Positions 17,070 through 26,791 of a DNA stretch of 64,000 bases are shown in pieces. A program made the position numbers and the translations under genes. The stretch comes from Streptomyces jumonjinensis (GTDB lineage: Bacteria > Actinomycetota > Actinomycetes > Streptomycetales > Streptomycetaceae), in assembly GCF_009600885.1 (NCBI RefSeq), contig NZ_VCLA01000121.1, forward strand, positions 42,143 through 106,142, written 5' to 3'. The notes below the pieces were generated by a model. That model made no database searches, was not told the origin of the DNA, and saw only the letters and a program-made list of their open reading frames with translations. Each line of letters begins with the position of its first letter. Position 1 is the first letter of the stretch.

Positions 17070-18232
17070 GCATCCGCCGCAAGGACACCCTCGGAGGCCG
17101 GGCCGCCGTCGTCGGGATCGGGGCGACGGAGTTCTCCAAGGACTCCGGGCGCAGCGAGCTGAAGCTGGCCGTGGAGGCCGTGCACGCCGCCCTCGACGAC
17201 GCCGGCCTCTCCCCCGCCGATGTCGACGGTCTCGTCACCTTCACCATGGACACCAGCCCCGAAATCACCGTCGCCCAAGCCGCCGGCATCGGCGAGCTGT
17301 CCTTCTTCTCCCGGGTCCACTACGGCGGCGGCGCGGCCTGCGCCACCGTGCAGCAGGCCGCTCTCGCCGTCGCCACGGGCCTGGCCGACGTGGTCGTCTG
17401 CTACCGGGCGTTCAACGAGCGGTCGGGGCGGCGCTTCGGCTCCGGGGTGCAGCGCCGGGAGCCCTCGGCCGAAGGGGCGGCGCTCGGCTGGAATCTGCCG
17501 TCCGGGCTGCTCACCCCGGCCTCCTGGGCGGCGATGGCGGCCCAGCGCTATCTGTACGCGTACGGTCTGACGCCTGAGGCGTTCGGCCATGCCGCGGTCA
17601 CCGCCCGCCGGTACGCGGCCCGTAACCCCGCCGCGTACTTCCACGGCCGTCCGATCACCCTCGCCGACCACGCCGCGTCCCGCTGGATCGCCGAACCGCT
17701 GCGGCTGCTCGACTGCTGCCAGGAGACCGACGGCGGCCAGGCCCTCGTCGTCACCGGGCTGGAGCGGGCCCGGGAGCTGGCCCGCCCGCCCGCGGTGATC
17801 ACCGCCGCCGCGCAGGGCGCGGGCCGGGCCCAGGAGCAGATGACCAGCTTCTACCGCGACGATCTGACCGGGCTGCCCGAGATGGGGGTGGTCGCCCGGC
17901 AGCTCTGGCGGACCTCGGGTCTCGCCCCCGCCGATATCGACGTCGCGATCCTCTACGACCACTTCACTCCCTTCGTGCTGATGCAGCTGGAGGAGTTCGG
18001 CTTCTGCGCACCGGGTGAGGCTGCGGACTTCCTCGCCGGGGAGGCGCTCCCGCTGAACACCCATGGGGGGCAGCTCGGCGAGGCGTATCTGCACGGGATG
18101 AACGGCATCGCGGAGGCCGTCCGCCAGATCCGCGGCACCTCGGTGAACCAGCTGCCGGGTGCGGCCAGGACCCTGGTCACGGCGGGCGCGGGCGTTCCCA
18201 CGTCCGGGTTGATCCTGGGCGCGGACGGCTGA
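17066..18232 (+). CDS. Ltp2-like thiolase-fold protein (acyl-CoA retro-aldolase)
   Basis: A 388-residue thiolase-superfamily protein of the lipid-transfer type: AAVVGIGATEFSKDSGRSELKLAVEAV, DVDGLVTFTMD, YGGGAACATVQQAALAVATGLADVVVCYRAFNER, YDHFTPFVLMQLEEFGF and the C-terminal NTHGGQLGEAYLHGMNG. The reactive Cys of true thiolases is absent from the first half, as in Ltp2-type aldolases, which use Tyr/His. With the two upstream genes it forms the hydratase plus retro-aldolase set that cleaves the last side-chain carbons of sterols as an acyl-CoA. No ring-degradation gene lies nearby, so the substrate here may be different. Confidence 0.85.
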
Positions 18233-18284
18233 GCGGAGGGCCGCAGCGCTGGCCGAAGGCCCCGGCCCGCCGTTCACTCGGGCC

Positions 18285-19259
18285 ATGCGCACCCGCCCCC
18301 GGGCCCAGGCCGCCGCGGCCCTCGTCCTCACCGTGCTGCTCGGCCTGCCCGATCTGCTGCTGACCCCCTCCGCCGGGGCCGGCCGGGCGGGCACCCCGGT
18401 GACCGGCGCCGGCTTCCCCGACACCACCGCGGACACCGATGTGACCTTCCGCGGTCTGGCGTTCGACATCTGCCGGGCGCCGTCGCTCGCCGTGATGAGC
18501 GCCTGGCGGAAGGCGTCCCCGTACGGAGCGGTCGGCGTGCCCTACGCGGGCCGGGGGCGGGCCTGCCCCGATCAGCCGCATCTCACCAGGCGCTGGGTCG
18601 CCGAGGTGCACCGGATGGGCTGGCGGGTGCTGCCGGTCTTCGTCGGCTCCCAGCCCCCGTGCGCCCATGACCCCCGCCCCGCGTCCGGCGCCTCTCCGGA
18701 ATCGCCGGGTGTCTCCCCGGGGTCGCCGGGCACCCGCCGTCCCGTGCCCGGCGCCTCCCCGGGGGCGCCCGGCACCCCGCCGAAGACGCCCATCGGCGGC
18801 GCCCCCGCCGTCCAGGGCGGACGGGAAGGAGAGGAGGCCGTGCGCACGGCGGGCGCGCTCGGCATGGACCGGGGGAGCGCCCTTTATCTCAGCCTGAAGT
18901 CGTACGACCTGGACGACGCCTCCTGCGTCCGCACCACGCTCGACTTCGTCCGCGCCTGGAACCGTGAGGTACGCCGACAGGGCTATGTCCCCGGTCTGCA
19001 CAGCGACGCCGACGCGGGGGTGCTCCATATGGAGCGGGCCCGCCGGGCCGGGACCGGCGATCTGCCCTCCGCGCTCTGGTTCGTCCGATGGAACCGCAGG
19101 CCATCGCTCTATGACGAGGCGGCGCTCCATCCGTACGCCTGGCGGGTCAAACGGCGTATCCACCAGTACGCAGGAGAGATCACCGAGGAGTACGGCGGCC
19201 ATCGGCTGACCATCGGGCGGAGCATGGCCGACGCCCCCGTGGCCCGGGTCCGTATCTGA
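18285..19259 (+). CDS. Secreted DUF1906 (glycoside-hydrolase-like) protein
   Basis: A 324-residue protein with a signal peptide (MRTRPRAQAAAALVLTVLLG...) and the DUF1906 pattern of Rv2525c-like proteins: GLAFDICRAPSLAVMSAW, VGVPYAGRGRACP, RMGWRVLPVFVGSQ, then GALGMDRGSALYLSLKSYD and a closing IHQYAGEITEEYGGHRLTIGRS. The fold is a TIM barrel related to glycoside hydrolases; a cell-wall role is known for some relatives, but the enzyme activity is unproven. A Pro/Gly/Ser-rich insertion (about residues 130-170) interrupts the barrel. It starts 52 bp after the aldolase gene. Confidence 0.8.
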   Translation: MRTRPRAQAAAALVLTVLLGLPDLLLTPSAGAGRAGTPVTGAGFPDTTADTDVTFRGLAFDICRAPSLAVMSAWRKASPYGAVGVPYAGRGRACPDQPHLTRRWVAEVHRMGWRVLPVFVGSQPPCAHDPRPASGASPESPGVSPGSPGTRRPVPGASPGAPGTPPKTPIGGAPAVQGGREGEEAVRTAGALGMDRGSALYLSLKSYDLDDASCVRTTLDFVRAWNREVRRQGYVPGLHSDADAGVLHMERARRAGTGDLPSALWFVRWNRRPSLYDEAALHPYAWRVKRRIHQYAGEITEEYGGHRLTIGRSMADAPVARVRI

Positions 19260-19440
19260 GCGGACCAGGACTTCACCCGGGCGGAGGCGCGATCCGGCCC
19301 CTAGGGGACGTCATCGCTTCTGAGGGTCCTCTCCACCTACAGGAGGTGGGGCCGGCATCAGCCGTACAACCTGAGGGGGACATGGCTTCAGGCCCTCCGG
19401 GCGATCCACGCGAGCGGTACCCGCTCCTAGCGTTGGGGCC

Positions 19441-20025
19441 ATGACCACGCCAGTCTGCACAACCGCTTCGAGGGCTGCCCTGCCGGTGCCTCCGTCGTAC
19501 GGGGCCGACGCGCGATACGCGCCTCATGCTCGCTATACGTCGTTCTCGTCGTATGTACGGGCGCGGGGGCCCGTGCTGCTGCGCACCGCCCGCTCGCTCA
19601 CCGCCAACCCGTGCGACGCGGAGGATCTGCTCCAGACCGCGCTCACCAAGACCTATGTCGCGTGGGAGCGGATCGAGGACCACCGGGCGCTCGACGGCTA
19701 TGTGCGCCGGGCGCTGCTCAACACCCGTACCTCGCAGTGGCGCAAGCGCAAGGTGGACGAGTTCGCCTGCGACGAGCTGCCGGAGCCGGAGAGCGTGCCC
19801 GCCCCCGACCCCGCCGAGCAGCAGGTGCTGCACGACGCGATGTGGCGGGCCGTGATGAAGCTGCCGGACCGGCAGCGGGCGATGGTCGTGCTGCGCTACT
19901 ACGAGGATCTGAGCGAGGCCCAGACCGCCGAGGTGCTCGGGGTGTCGGTCGGCACCGTCAAGAGCGCGGTCTCCCGCGCGCTCGGCAAGCTCCGGGCGGA
20001 CCCGGAACTGGCCCCGGTCCGTTAG
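19441..20025 (+). CDS. SigE-family (ECF) RNA polymerase sigma factor
   Basis: A 194-residue two-domain sigma factor. Region 2 is FSSYVRARGPVLLRTARSLTANPCDAEDLLQTALTKTYVAWERI. Region 4 is LPDRQRAMVVLRYYEDLSEAQTAEVLGVSVGTVKSAVSRALGKL. The pattern belongs to the actinobacterial SigE family (named after a signature, not the cell-envelope sigma-E). No anti-sigma gene is adjacent: the neighbours are a DUF1906 protein and an acyl-CoA ligase. No clear -35/-10 of a known class was identified in the 180 bp upstream. Confidence 0.9.
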   Translation: MTTPVCTTASRAALPVPPSYGADARYAPHARYTSFSSYVRARGPVLLRTARSLTANPCDAEDLLQTALTKTYVAWERIEDHRALDGYVRRALLNTRTSQWRKRKVDEFACDELPEPESVPAPDPAEQQVLHDAMWRAVMKLPDRQRAMVVLRYYEDLSEAQTAEVLGVSVGTVKSAVSRALGKLRADPELAPVR

Positions 20026-20178
20026 GTCCCCGGCCCCCGGCCCGGCTCGACAGTCCCGGCCCGGCCCGGCCCGCCGTCTCCGCCGTCTCCGCCGTCTCCG
20101 CCCCCCTGGCCCCGCCCGACCGGCCATTTCCGGGCGCGCTTCGGAATCTTCCGCCGAATCGCCCTCCCCCGGGTAGTG

Positions 20179-20196
20179 ACATACCACGTGGTATGT
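20179..20196. promoter_or_regulatory. 18-bp perfect palindrome upstream of the acyl-CoA ligase
   Basis: ACATACCACGTGGTATGT is a perfect dyad 58 bp before the GTG start of the ligase gene. It is a strong operator candidate. It resembles the arms of gamma-butyrolactone-receptor sites (ACATACC...GGTATGT), but the spacing differs, and no cognate regulator is adjacent. Confidence 0.65.
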
Positions 20197-20254
20197 GCGC
20201 AGAATCGGCACACCCCTACTGCCACGTAGCGCCAGCGCCCACCGGGAGGACGCC

Positions 20255-21901
20255 GTGCTGAGCACCATGCAGGATGTACCGCTGACCGTGTCCCGCATCC
20301 TGAGGCACGGGATGACGATCCACGGGAAATCCCTGATCACCACCTGGACCGGGCAGGAGGCTCCGCACCGCCGCACCTTCGCCGAGGCCGGTGAGCGGGC
20401 GACCCGGCTGGCCCGCGCCCTCCGCGATGAACTCGGCATCGACGGCGATCAGCGGGTCGCCACCCTGATGTGGAACAACGCCGAGCACGTCGAGGCGTAC
20501 TTCGCGATCCCGTCCATGGGCGCCGTACTGCATACGCTCAACCTCCGCCTCCCCGCCGAACAGCTGGTCTGGATCGTCAACCACGCCGCCGACCGCGTCG
20601 TCATCGTCAACGGCACCCTCCTCCCGCTCCTCGCGCCGCTCCTGCCCCATCTGCCCACGATCGAGCACATCGTCGTCTCGGGCCCCGGCGACCGCGCGCT
20701 GCTCGCCGACAGCGACGCCCAGGTGCATGAGTACGAGGAGTTGATAGCGGCCCACCCGGCCGAGTTCGACTGGCCCGAGCTGGACGAACGGTCCGCCGCC
20801 GCGATGTGCTACACCTCCGGCACCACCGGCGACCCCAAGGGCGTGGTCTACTCCCACCGTTCGATCTATCTGCACTCCATGCAGGTGAACATGCGGGAGT
20901 CGATGGGACTCGACGACCGGGACACCGCGCTGGTGGTGGTGCCGCAGTTCCATGTCAACGCCTGGGGCCTGCCCCACGCCGTCTTCATGACCGGCATCGG
21001 TCTGCTGATGCCGGACCGATTCCTCCAGCCCGCCCCCCTCGCCGAGATGATCGAGCGCGAGCGGCCCAGCTATGCCGCCGCCGTGCCCACCATCTGGCAG
21101 GGGCTGCTGGCGGAGGTCACCGCCAACCCCCGTGACATCTCCTCCATGAAGAACGTCACCATCGGCGGCGCGGCCTGTCCGCCCGCGCTGATGGACGCGT
21201 ACGACAAGCTCGGCGTACGGCTCTGCCATGCCTGGGGCATGACCGAGACCTCCCCGCTCGGCACGATGGCGCACCCCCCGGCCGGGCTCGCCCAGGAGGA
21301 GGAGCGGTCCTACCGCCTCACCCAGGGACGGCTGCCGACCGGGGTCGAGGCCCGGCTGGCCGGCCCGACGGGCGAGATTCTGCCGTGGGACGGGAGGTCC
21401 GCCGGTGAGCTGGAGGTACGCGGTCCCTGGATCGCGGGGGCGTACTACGGCGGCGCGGGCGGCGAGGAGCTGCGGCCCGCGGACAAGTTCAGCGCGGACG
21501 GCTGGCTGAAGACCGGCGACGTGGGAGTCATCGCCCCGGACGGCTATCTCACGCTCACCGACCGGGCCAAGGACGTCATCAAGTCCGGCGGCGAATGGAT
21601 CTCCAGCGTCGAGCTGGAGAACGCCCTGATGGCCCACCCCGAGGTGGCCGAGGCCGCCGTGGTCGCGGTCCCCGACGAGAAGTGGGGCGAGCGCCCGCTC
21701 GCCACGGTCGTCCTCAAGGACGGCGCGAGCGCCGATTACGAGAAGCTCAGGGCGTTTCTCGCCGAGCGGATCGCCAAGTGGCAGCTGCCGGAGCGGTGGG
21801 CGGTGGTTCCGGCGGTGCCGAAGACGAGCGTGGGGAAGTTCGACAAGAAGGTGATCCGCAAGCAGTACGCGGACGGTGAGCTGGATGTGACCAGCCTGTA
21901 G
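20255..21901 (+). CDS. Long-chain fatty-acid/acyl-CoA ligase (FadD-like)
   Basis: A 548-residue ANL-superfamily adenylate-forming enzyme: P-loop [18 protein letters not shown], the A5 motif [17 protein letters not shown] in [20 protein letters not shown], and the C-terminal lysine region [16 protein letters not shown]. It activates a carboxylic acid to acyl-AMP and then to acyl-CoA. Medium/long-chain specificity is inferred from overall similarity ([10 protein letters not shown] start, [20 protein letters not shown]). GTG at 20255 is used because GGGAGGA sits five bases before it. Its closeness to the ChsH/Ltp2-like operon suggests a shared acyl-CoA pathway, though separate promoters are seen. 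Confidence 0.9.
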   Translation: MLSTMQDVPLTVSRILRHGMTIHGKSLITTWTGQEAPHRRTFAEAGERATRLARALRDELGIDGDQRVATLMWNNAEHVEAYFAIPSMGAVLHTLNLRLPAEQLVWIVNHAADRVVIVNGTLLPLLAPLLPHLPTIEHIVVSGPGDRALLADSDAQVHEYEELIAAHPAEFDWPELDERSAAAMCYTSGTTGDPKGVVYSHRSIYLHSMQVNMRESMGLDDRDTALVVVPQFHVNAWGLPHAVFMTGIGLLMPDRFLQPAPLAEMIERERPSYAAAVPTIWQGLLAEVTANPRDISSMKNVTIGGAACPPALMDAYDKLGVRLCHAWGMTETSPLGTMAHPPAGLAQEEERSYRLTQGRLPTGVEARLAGPTGEILPWDGRSAGELEVRGPWIAGAYYGGAGGEELRPADKFSADGWLKTGDVGVIAPDGYLTLTDRAKDVIKSGGEWISSVELENALMAHPEVAEAAVVAVPDEKWGERPLATVVLKDGASADYEKLRAFLAERIAKWQLPERWAVVPAVPKTSVGKFDKKVIRKQYADGELDVTSL

Positions 21902-21927
21902 GCCGCCGGCCGGGCCGGCCGGTTCTG

Positions 21928-21968
21928 CCCCGATGAGCGGGGCCGGCCGGCCGGCCCCGCTCATCGGG
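21928..21968. terminator. Bidirectional terminator between convergent genes
   Basis: A stem of about 18 bp (CCCGATGAGCGGGGCCGG and its complement) with a very short loop lies between the stops of the ligase and the PAS/receiver gene. Confidence 0.85.
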
Positions 21969-21981
21969 ACCGGCCGCCCGG

Positions 21982-24900
21982 CTAGTTCGTTCCGATCTTG
22001 GCCAGCAGATCGACTATGCGCGACTGCACCTCGCTGCTGGTGGAGCGCTCCGCGAGGAAGAGCACCGTCTCGCCGGAGGAGAGCCGGGGCAGATCGGCCC
22101 GGTTGAGACCGGCCGAGGTGTAGACGACCAGCGGAGTACGGTTCAGCCGGCCGTTCGCCCGGAGCCAGTCGATGATCCCGGCCCTGCGGCGGCGTACCTG
22201 CATCAGATCCATCACCACCAGGTTCGGCCGCGTCTGCGCGGCGAGCGTGACGGCGTCGGTGTCCGCGCCCGCCCGTGCGACCTGCATACCGCGCCGCTCC
22301 AGCGTGTCGGTGAGGGCCAGCGCGATCTCCTCGTGCTCCTCGATCAGCAGCACGCGGGACGGATGCTGTTCGCTGTCCCTCGGGGCCAGCGCCTTCAGCA
22401 GGATGGCCGGGTCCGCGCCATAGGCGGCCTCCCGGGTGGCCTGGCCGAGACCGGCCGTCACCAGCACCGGGACCTCGGCCGCCACGGCGGCCTGACGCAG
22501 GGACTGGAGTGCGGTACGGGTGATGGGCCCGGTCAGCGGGTCGACGAAGAGCGCCGCCGGGAACGCGGCGATCTGCGCGTCGACCTCCTCCCGCGAGTGC
22601 ACGACGACGGGACGGTAGCCCCGGTCGCTCAGCGCCTGCTGGGTGGAGACGTCGGGCGCGGGCCAGACCAGCAGCCTGCGCGGGTTGTCCAGGGGCTCCG
22701 GGGGCAGTTCGTCGTCCACCGGCCTCGGCAGCGGCTGATTGGTCACCTCCACCGCGCCGCCGGGACCGTCGAGCGGCTCGGGGCCCTCCGCGCCCTCGTC
22801 GGGTGCGCCTATGGCGTACGCACGGCCCTCGGCCCGGTCGGCGGGGAGCCGGGACCCCGGCTGCGGCACGGCCTGGGGGTGCGGCCGGGCGGCCGGTTCG
22901 GGCCGCTCGCCCTCGGGCGGTGTGGCGAGTTTGCGTCGTCGGCCGGAACCGGAGTTCGCCTGACCCTGGCCCTGCTTCTCGGTGAGCGGCTGAGCGAGCG
23001 GCGTGCCCTGTCCGAGCGTACGCACGCTGAACGCGCGTCCCTGCGAGGCGTCGGCCGGCAGCGGAACGGCCGGTGGCACCGGGGCCTCGGCGGGCAGCGG
23101 ACCGGGGACGCCGGGGGGCGTGTCGAGGTCGGGCAGCGGCAGGGAGACCGAGCCGGTGGCCGGCCCATCGGCCGGATGCATGGCGAGGGGACGCCGCTCC
23201 GGGGCGGTCTCGTCCCGTGTCCCGTCCCGTGTCCCGTCCCGTGTCCCGTCCCGTGCGGGGGCGGGCTGACCGGTGGAGTTGTCGGCGGGGTGGGCCCGGC
23301 GGCGGCCGGTCGGCAGCGGGTGGGGCTGGGGCGGGGTGTGGTGGTGGTCGACGCCCGGCTCGGTCCGTACGAGATCGTGCCGGCCCGGCAGCGAGGCGTC
23401 GGCGGCGGCCGGTCCCGGCGACGGGATCCGGTCGGCCTCGGCGGGCGGCAGCGCGAACGCCGTACGCCCGGACTCCGCCTCATCGGCGGGCGCGGGCGCG
23501 AGCACCCGCCGGGCCCGCCGCCCGGCGGCGGAACCGGCTGGAGCCATGGCCTCGGCGGGCACGGGACCCGGACCCGGGGGCACGGGGACCGCGGCGGGGA
23601 GCTCGGGCATCCCGCTGTGGGGCGGCGCGGCGTGGGGCGCGGTCTGGGGCTGGGGCAGTCCTCGCGGGGGGACCGCCTGGGGGGCGCTCTGGGCGGGCAG
23701 CCCCTGCGGGGGGGCGGCCTGGGGAGGCACGCTCTGGTTCAGTACGCCCTGCGGAGGAACACTCTGGTTCAGCATGCCCTGGGGAGGCACGCCCTGGCCC
23801 GGCATGCCCTGCGGAGGCACCGCCTGGCCGAGCGCCGGACGCCCGGCCGCGCCTTCCGCGGCCGTGACCACGGCCCCTTCGGAGGGCTGGACGCCGGCCG
23901 GGGCCGGGAGCGTGACGGACTCCTCGGCGGGGCTCGGCCGCCCGCGCCGCCGGCCGGTGCCGCCGACGCCGCCGCCCAGGGTCTGCCCCGGGTCCTGCGC
24001 CCCGATCAGCTCGTCCGGCTGCTCGCCGTGAGCGGTCGCCCTGCGCCGCCCGGTCGGCTGAGGACCCGGCTGGGGGCCCGGCTGAGGGCCTGGCTGAGAA
24101 CCCGGCTGGGGGCTCGGCGGAACGTCCGGCCGCGCGGTCTGCCGTACGGCCACACCGGTGGAGCCCTGAGCCGGTACCGAGCTCTCCAGGAAGGCGTCCG
24201 TGGATCCGCGCCGCGCCCGCCGCCGGCCGGCCTCCGCGGTCTCCACGGCCTCAGCGGCCCCTGCGCCTGCGATCTCAGCGGCCTTGTGGGGCCCCGTCGG
24301 CTGCGCGGGCAGCGCGACAGAACCGGTCTGCCCGGAGTCGCCGCCGTCGGGCGCGTCGGAGCTCATCGCACTGGCGGAGCTCATCGCGCTCGCGGAGCTG
24401 ACCGAGTCGGACCGGTTCACCGCTTCGGAGGAACCCGCCGGACGGGCGGGACCCGCGGCGGGGACGGGCATGGGAGAGATGGCGGGAGGACCGGCGGGGG
24501 CGCCGACCGGACCACCGGCGGGCACGGCCCCCGCGCCCGAGCCGAGCGGCACCTCCAGTACGTACGCGCTGCCGCTCATCCCGGGCACCTCGTGCGTCTG
24601 GAGCACCCCGCCGTGCGCCTGGACGATTCCGCGCACGATCGGCTCGTGCACCGGGTCCCCGCCGGCGAACGGCCCGCGCACCTCGATGCGTACGACCTGA
24701 CCGCGCTGTGCCGCAGCGACCACGACCGTGGAGTCGACATGGCCGCCGCCGTCGGGCAGCAGCCGGGCCTTTCCGGTGGAGTCGACCCCGGCCACATCGG
24801 CGGCCAGATGCGCGAGGGCCGTCGCCAGCCGCGCTCCGTCCACCTCGGCCTCGATCGCGGGGGCGTGCACGGCGAACTGGGCCCGCCCGGGCCCGATCAG

Positions 24901-26148
24901 CTCGACCGCCCCCTCGATCCCGGCGGCCACGACCGCGTCGAGCAGCACCTTGGTCTTGGCGAGCCGCTCACGGCCGGTGTCGAGGCGCTGGAAGCCGAGG
25001 ACATTGTCGATGAGCGTGGTCATCCGGGCGTATCCGGCGGCCAGATGGTGCAGGATCTGGTTGGCCTCGGGCCACAGCTGCCCCGCGGGGTCGGCGGCGA
25101 GCGTGCCCAGTTCCGTACGGAGCTCCTCCAGCGGCCCGCGCAGGGACTCCCTGAGCACGGCGGTCAGCTGGTCGTGCCGGGCGGTCAGTTCGAGATGGCG
25201 CTCGTCGCGCTCCTCGATCTCGACGCTGTACCGCTCCGACCGGTCGGCCAGCTCGGCGGTGAAGCGCTCATCGGCCTCGGCGAGTTCGGCGGTGAAGCGT
25301 TCGACCGTCTCGGCGAGCTCGGCGGCGTGCTTCCGGGCCAGCTCCTCGCCGGGCCGCCGGTCGGTGAAGGTCATCACCGCGCCGACGAGCTGGTCCCCGT
25401 CCCGTACCGGCGCGGTGGTGAGGTCGACCGGCACCCGTGAGCCGTTCTTCGCCCACAGCACCTGCCCGCGCACCCGGTGCTTGCGCCCGGACCGCAGGGT
25501 GTCCGCGAGCGGCGACTCGGGGTACGGGAAGGGCTTGCCGTCCTCGCGCGAGTGCAGGATCAGCGGGTGCAGCTCCTGGCCGCCGAGGTCGCTGGCGCGG
25601 AACCCGAGGATCTGCGCGGCGGCCGGGTTGACCAGCACGACGCGACCCTCGGTGTCCGTGCCGACCACGCCTTCGGCGGCGGCCCGCAGAATCATCTCGG
25701 TCTGCCGCTGGGAGCGCGCCAGTTCGGCTTCGGTGTCCATCGTTCCGGACAGATCGCGCACGACGAGCATGAGCAACTCGTCGCCGGTGTAGTTGTTGTA
25801 CGAGTCGTACGCCTCGCGCCCGTCCTCAAGGCTGGCGCTGGTGACCTCGACGGGGAACTCGCCGCCGTCCGTACGCCGGGCGATCATCCGGGTGGGCTTG
25901 GTACGGCCGCGCTCGTCGGCGGCCTCGGGGCTCCGCATGGAGCCGGGGATCAGCCGGGAGTCGAACGCGGGCAGCAGATCGAGCAGCCCGCGTCCGACCA
26001 GGGCGGTGCCGGGGGTCTCGAAGAGTTCGAGCGCGATGGAGTTCGCGTTGACGACCGTGCCGTTGCAATTGACGAGCACCAGCCCGTCAGGAAGGGCATC
26101 GAGTATGGCTGCGAGGCGAGCAGCGCCTCGGGATGGCCTGCTGCTCAC
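21982..26148 (-). CDS. Giant PAS/pseudo-histidine-kinase/receiver protein
   Basis: A 1388-residue protein. PAS 1 is residues about 8-120 (AAILDALPDGLVLVNCNGTVVNANSIAL); PAS 2 about 150-270 (ILRAAAEGVVGTDTEGRVVLVNPAAAQILG). A Glu-rich coiled coil follows (about 270-330), then a DHp-like helix pair. Where kinases have S-H-E-L-R-x-P-L this protein has RESLRGPLEEL, with no His. The ATPase-like domain has ALAHLAADVAG in place of the N-box Asn. A Pro/Gly/Gln-rich linker of about 600 residues leads to two C-terminal receiver-like domains; the last has VVMDLM but EEHEE and no conserved Lys. Start is GTG 26148 with GGGAGGAA upstream. Probably a scaffold or sensor rather than a kinase. Confidence 0.85.
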   Translation of the reverse strand: MSSRPSRGAARLAAILDALPDGLVLVNCNGTVVNANSIALELFETPGTALVGRGLLDLLPAFDSRLIPGSMRSPEAADERGRTKPTRMIARRTDGGEFPVEVTSASLEDGREAYDSYNNYTGDELLMLVVRDLSGTMDTEAELARSQRQTEMILRAAAEGVVGTDTEGRVVLVNPAAAQILGFRASDLGGQELHPLILHSREDGKPFPYPESPLADTLRSGRKHRVRGQVLWAKNGSRVPVDLTTAPVRDGDQLVGAVMTFTDRRPGEELARKHAAELAETVERFTAELAEADERFTAELADRSERYSVEIEERDERHLELTARHDQLTAVLRESLRGPLEELRTELGTLAADPAGQLWPEANQILHHLAAGYARMTTLIDNVLGFQRLDTGRERLAKTKVLLDAVVAAGIEGAVELIGPGRAQFAVHAPAIEAEVDGARLATALAHLAADVAGVDSTGKARLLPDGGGHVDSTVVVAAAQRGQVVRIEVRGPFAGGDPVHEPIVRGIVQAHGGVLQTHEVPGMSGSAYVLEVPLGSGAGAVPAGGPVGAPAGPPAISPMPVPAAGPARPAGSSEAVNRSDSVSSASAMSSASAMSSDAPDGGDSGQTGSVALPAQPTGPHKAAEIAGAGAAEAVETAEAGRRRARRGSTDAFLESSVPAQGSTGVAVRQTARPDVPPSPQPGSQPGPQPGPQPGPQPTGRRRATAHGEQPDELIGAQDPGQTLGGGVGGTGRRRGRPSPAEESVTLPAPAGVQPSEGAVVTAAEGAAGRPALGQAVPPQGMPGQGVPPQGMLNQSVPPQGVLNQSVPPQAAPPQGLPAQSAPQAVPPRGLPQPQTAPHAAPPHSGMPELPAAVPVPPGPGPVPAEAMAPAGSAAGRRARRVLAPAPADEAESGRTAFALPPAEADRIPSPGPAAADASLPGRHDLVRTEPGVDHHHTPPQPHPLPTGRRRAHPADNSTGQPAPARDGTRDGTRDGTRDETAPERRPLAMHPADGPATGSVSLPLPDLDTPPGVPGPLPAEAPVPPAVPLPADASQGRAFSVRTLGQGTPLAQPLTEKQGQGQANSGSGRRRKLATPPEGERPEPAARPHPQAVPQPGSRLPADRAEGRAYAIGAPDEGAEGPEPLDGPGGAVEVTNQPLPRPVDDELPPEPLDNPRRLLVWPAPDVSTQQALSDRGYRPVVVHSREEVDAQIAAFPAALFVDPLTGPITRTALQSLRQAAVAAEVPVLVTAGLGQATREAAYGADPAILLKALAPRDSEQHPSRVLLIEEHEEIALALTDTLERRGMQVARAGADTDAVTLAAQTRPNLVVMDLMQVRRRRAGIIDWLRANGRLNRTPLVVYTSAGLNRADLPRLSSGETVLFLAERSTSSEVQSRIVDLLAKIGTN

Positions 26149-26317
26149 GACGACCGTTCCTCCCTGACCAACTGCATGTAGCGGACGGCCGGCCCCATCT
26201 TGCCCCTCGGAACTCAGCCTGTCACTGAAGGGAGTCTAAGGGTTGACGGTGTGCCGGGGGCTGCGGATGAGGGGGAGCTCATACCGAGGCCCTGTGTAGG
26301 TGTGATGACCATGAACT

Positions 26318-26791
26318 CTATGACCTGGTGCTGGGAAGTACCGGCTCCATGGTCTGCCAGCGGGAAATCTCGCAGCCGTCGCTGCGGGTGAAGGTGGCGT
26401 CCACCGGGCGGCCGTGCCAGGTTCCGGTCACCCGGGCGGTGGCGGGACCGCCGGACTGCTGGGTGCACATCCGGTCCGCGGGGACGGGGGCGAAGGGGTT
26501 CTCGCCCTCCCGGGCCAGCTGGTCCAGCCTGGCGCAGGCGCTCTCGGCGGCGGGGTGGGTGCCGCCGGCCGGGTCGCACTCCAGCTCGTACCGGCCGTCG
26601 GTGCGGGCGTTGCCGGTCTCGGAGACGACGACGGTGAGCCGGTCGCGTTCCTGGTGCTGCCCCTGGTGCTGCCCGGCCGTGGACAGCAGCGGCAGCGGGA
26701 AGGGCAGGGTCAGGGCCCCGGCGGGGGTCACGGCCGCGCCGAGGGCGGCGGCGGAGGCGGAGACGGTGAGAACGATGCGGCGCAGCAGCAT
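26318..26791 (-). CDS. SSI-family (Streptomyces subtilisin inhibitor) protease inhibitor
   Basis: A 157-residue secreted protein: signal peptide MLLRRIVLTVSASAAALGAA...PAGA, then the SSI fold LTVVVSETGNARTDGRYELECDPAGG, ACARLDQLAREGENPF, a reactive loop at DRMCTQQSGGP and the close VTGTWHGRPVDATFTRSDGCEI. Four cysteines in the SSI pattern form two disulphides. Classical SSI has Met-Val at P1-P1' (CPMV); here the equivalent positions read CTQQ, so P1 is Gln, which does not suit trypsin or subtilisin. It is secreted and probably targets an own extracellular protease. It lies 169 bp downstream of the divergent promoter end of the giant sensor gene. Confidence 0.85.
   Translation of the reverse strand: MLLRRIVLTVSASAAALGAAVTPAGALTLPFPLPLLSTAGQHQGQHQERDRLTVVVSETGNARTDGRYELECDPAGGTHPAAESACARLDQLAREGENPFAPVPADRMCTQQSGGPATARVTGTWHGRPVDATFTRSDGCEISRWQTMEPVLPSTRS

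Noticed and set aside
20179..20196. Butyrolactone-receptor (ARE) box
   Set aside because: Half-sites match but the total length is 18 bp instead of about 22, and no ArpA/ScbR-type gene is nearby; kept as an unassigned palindrome.
22333..25440. A 1035-codon plus-strand frame
   Set aside because: It is entirely antisense to the PAS/receiver gene, is Gly/Arg-rich and has no domain.
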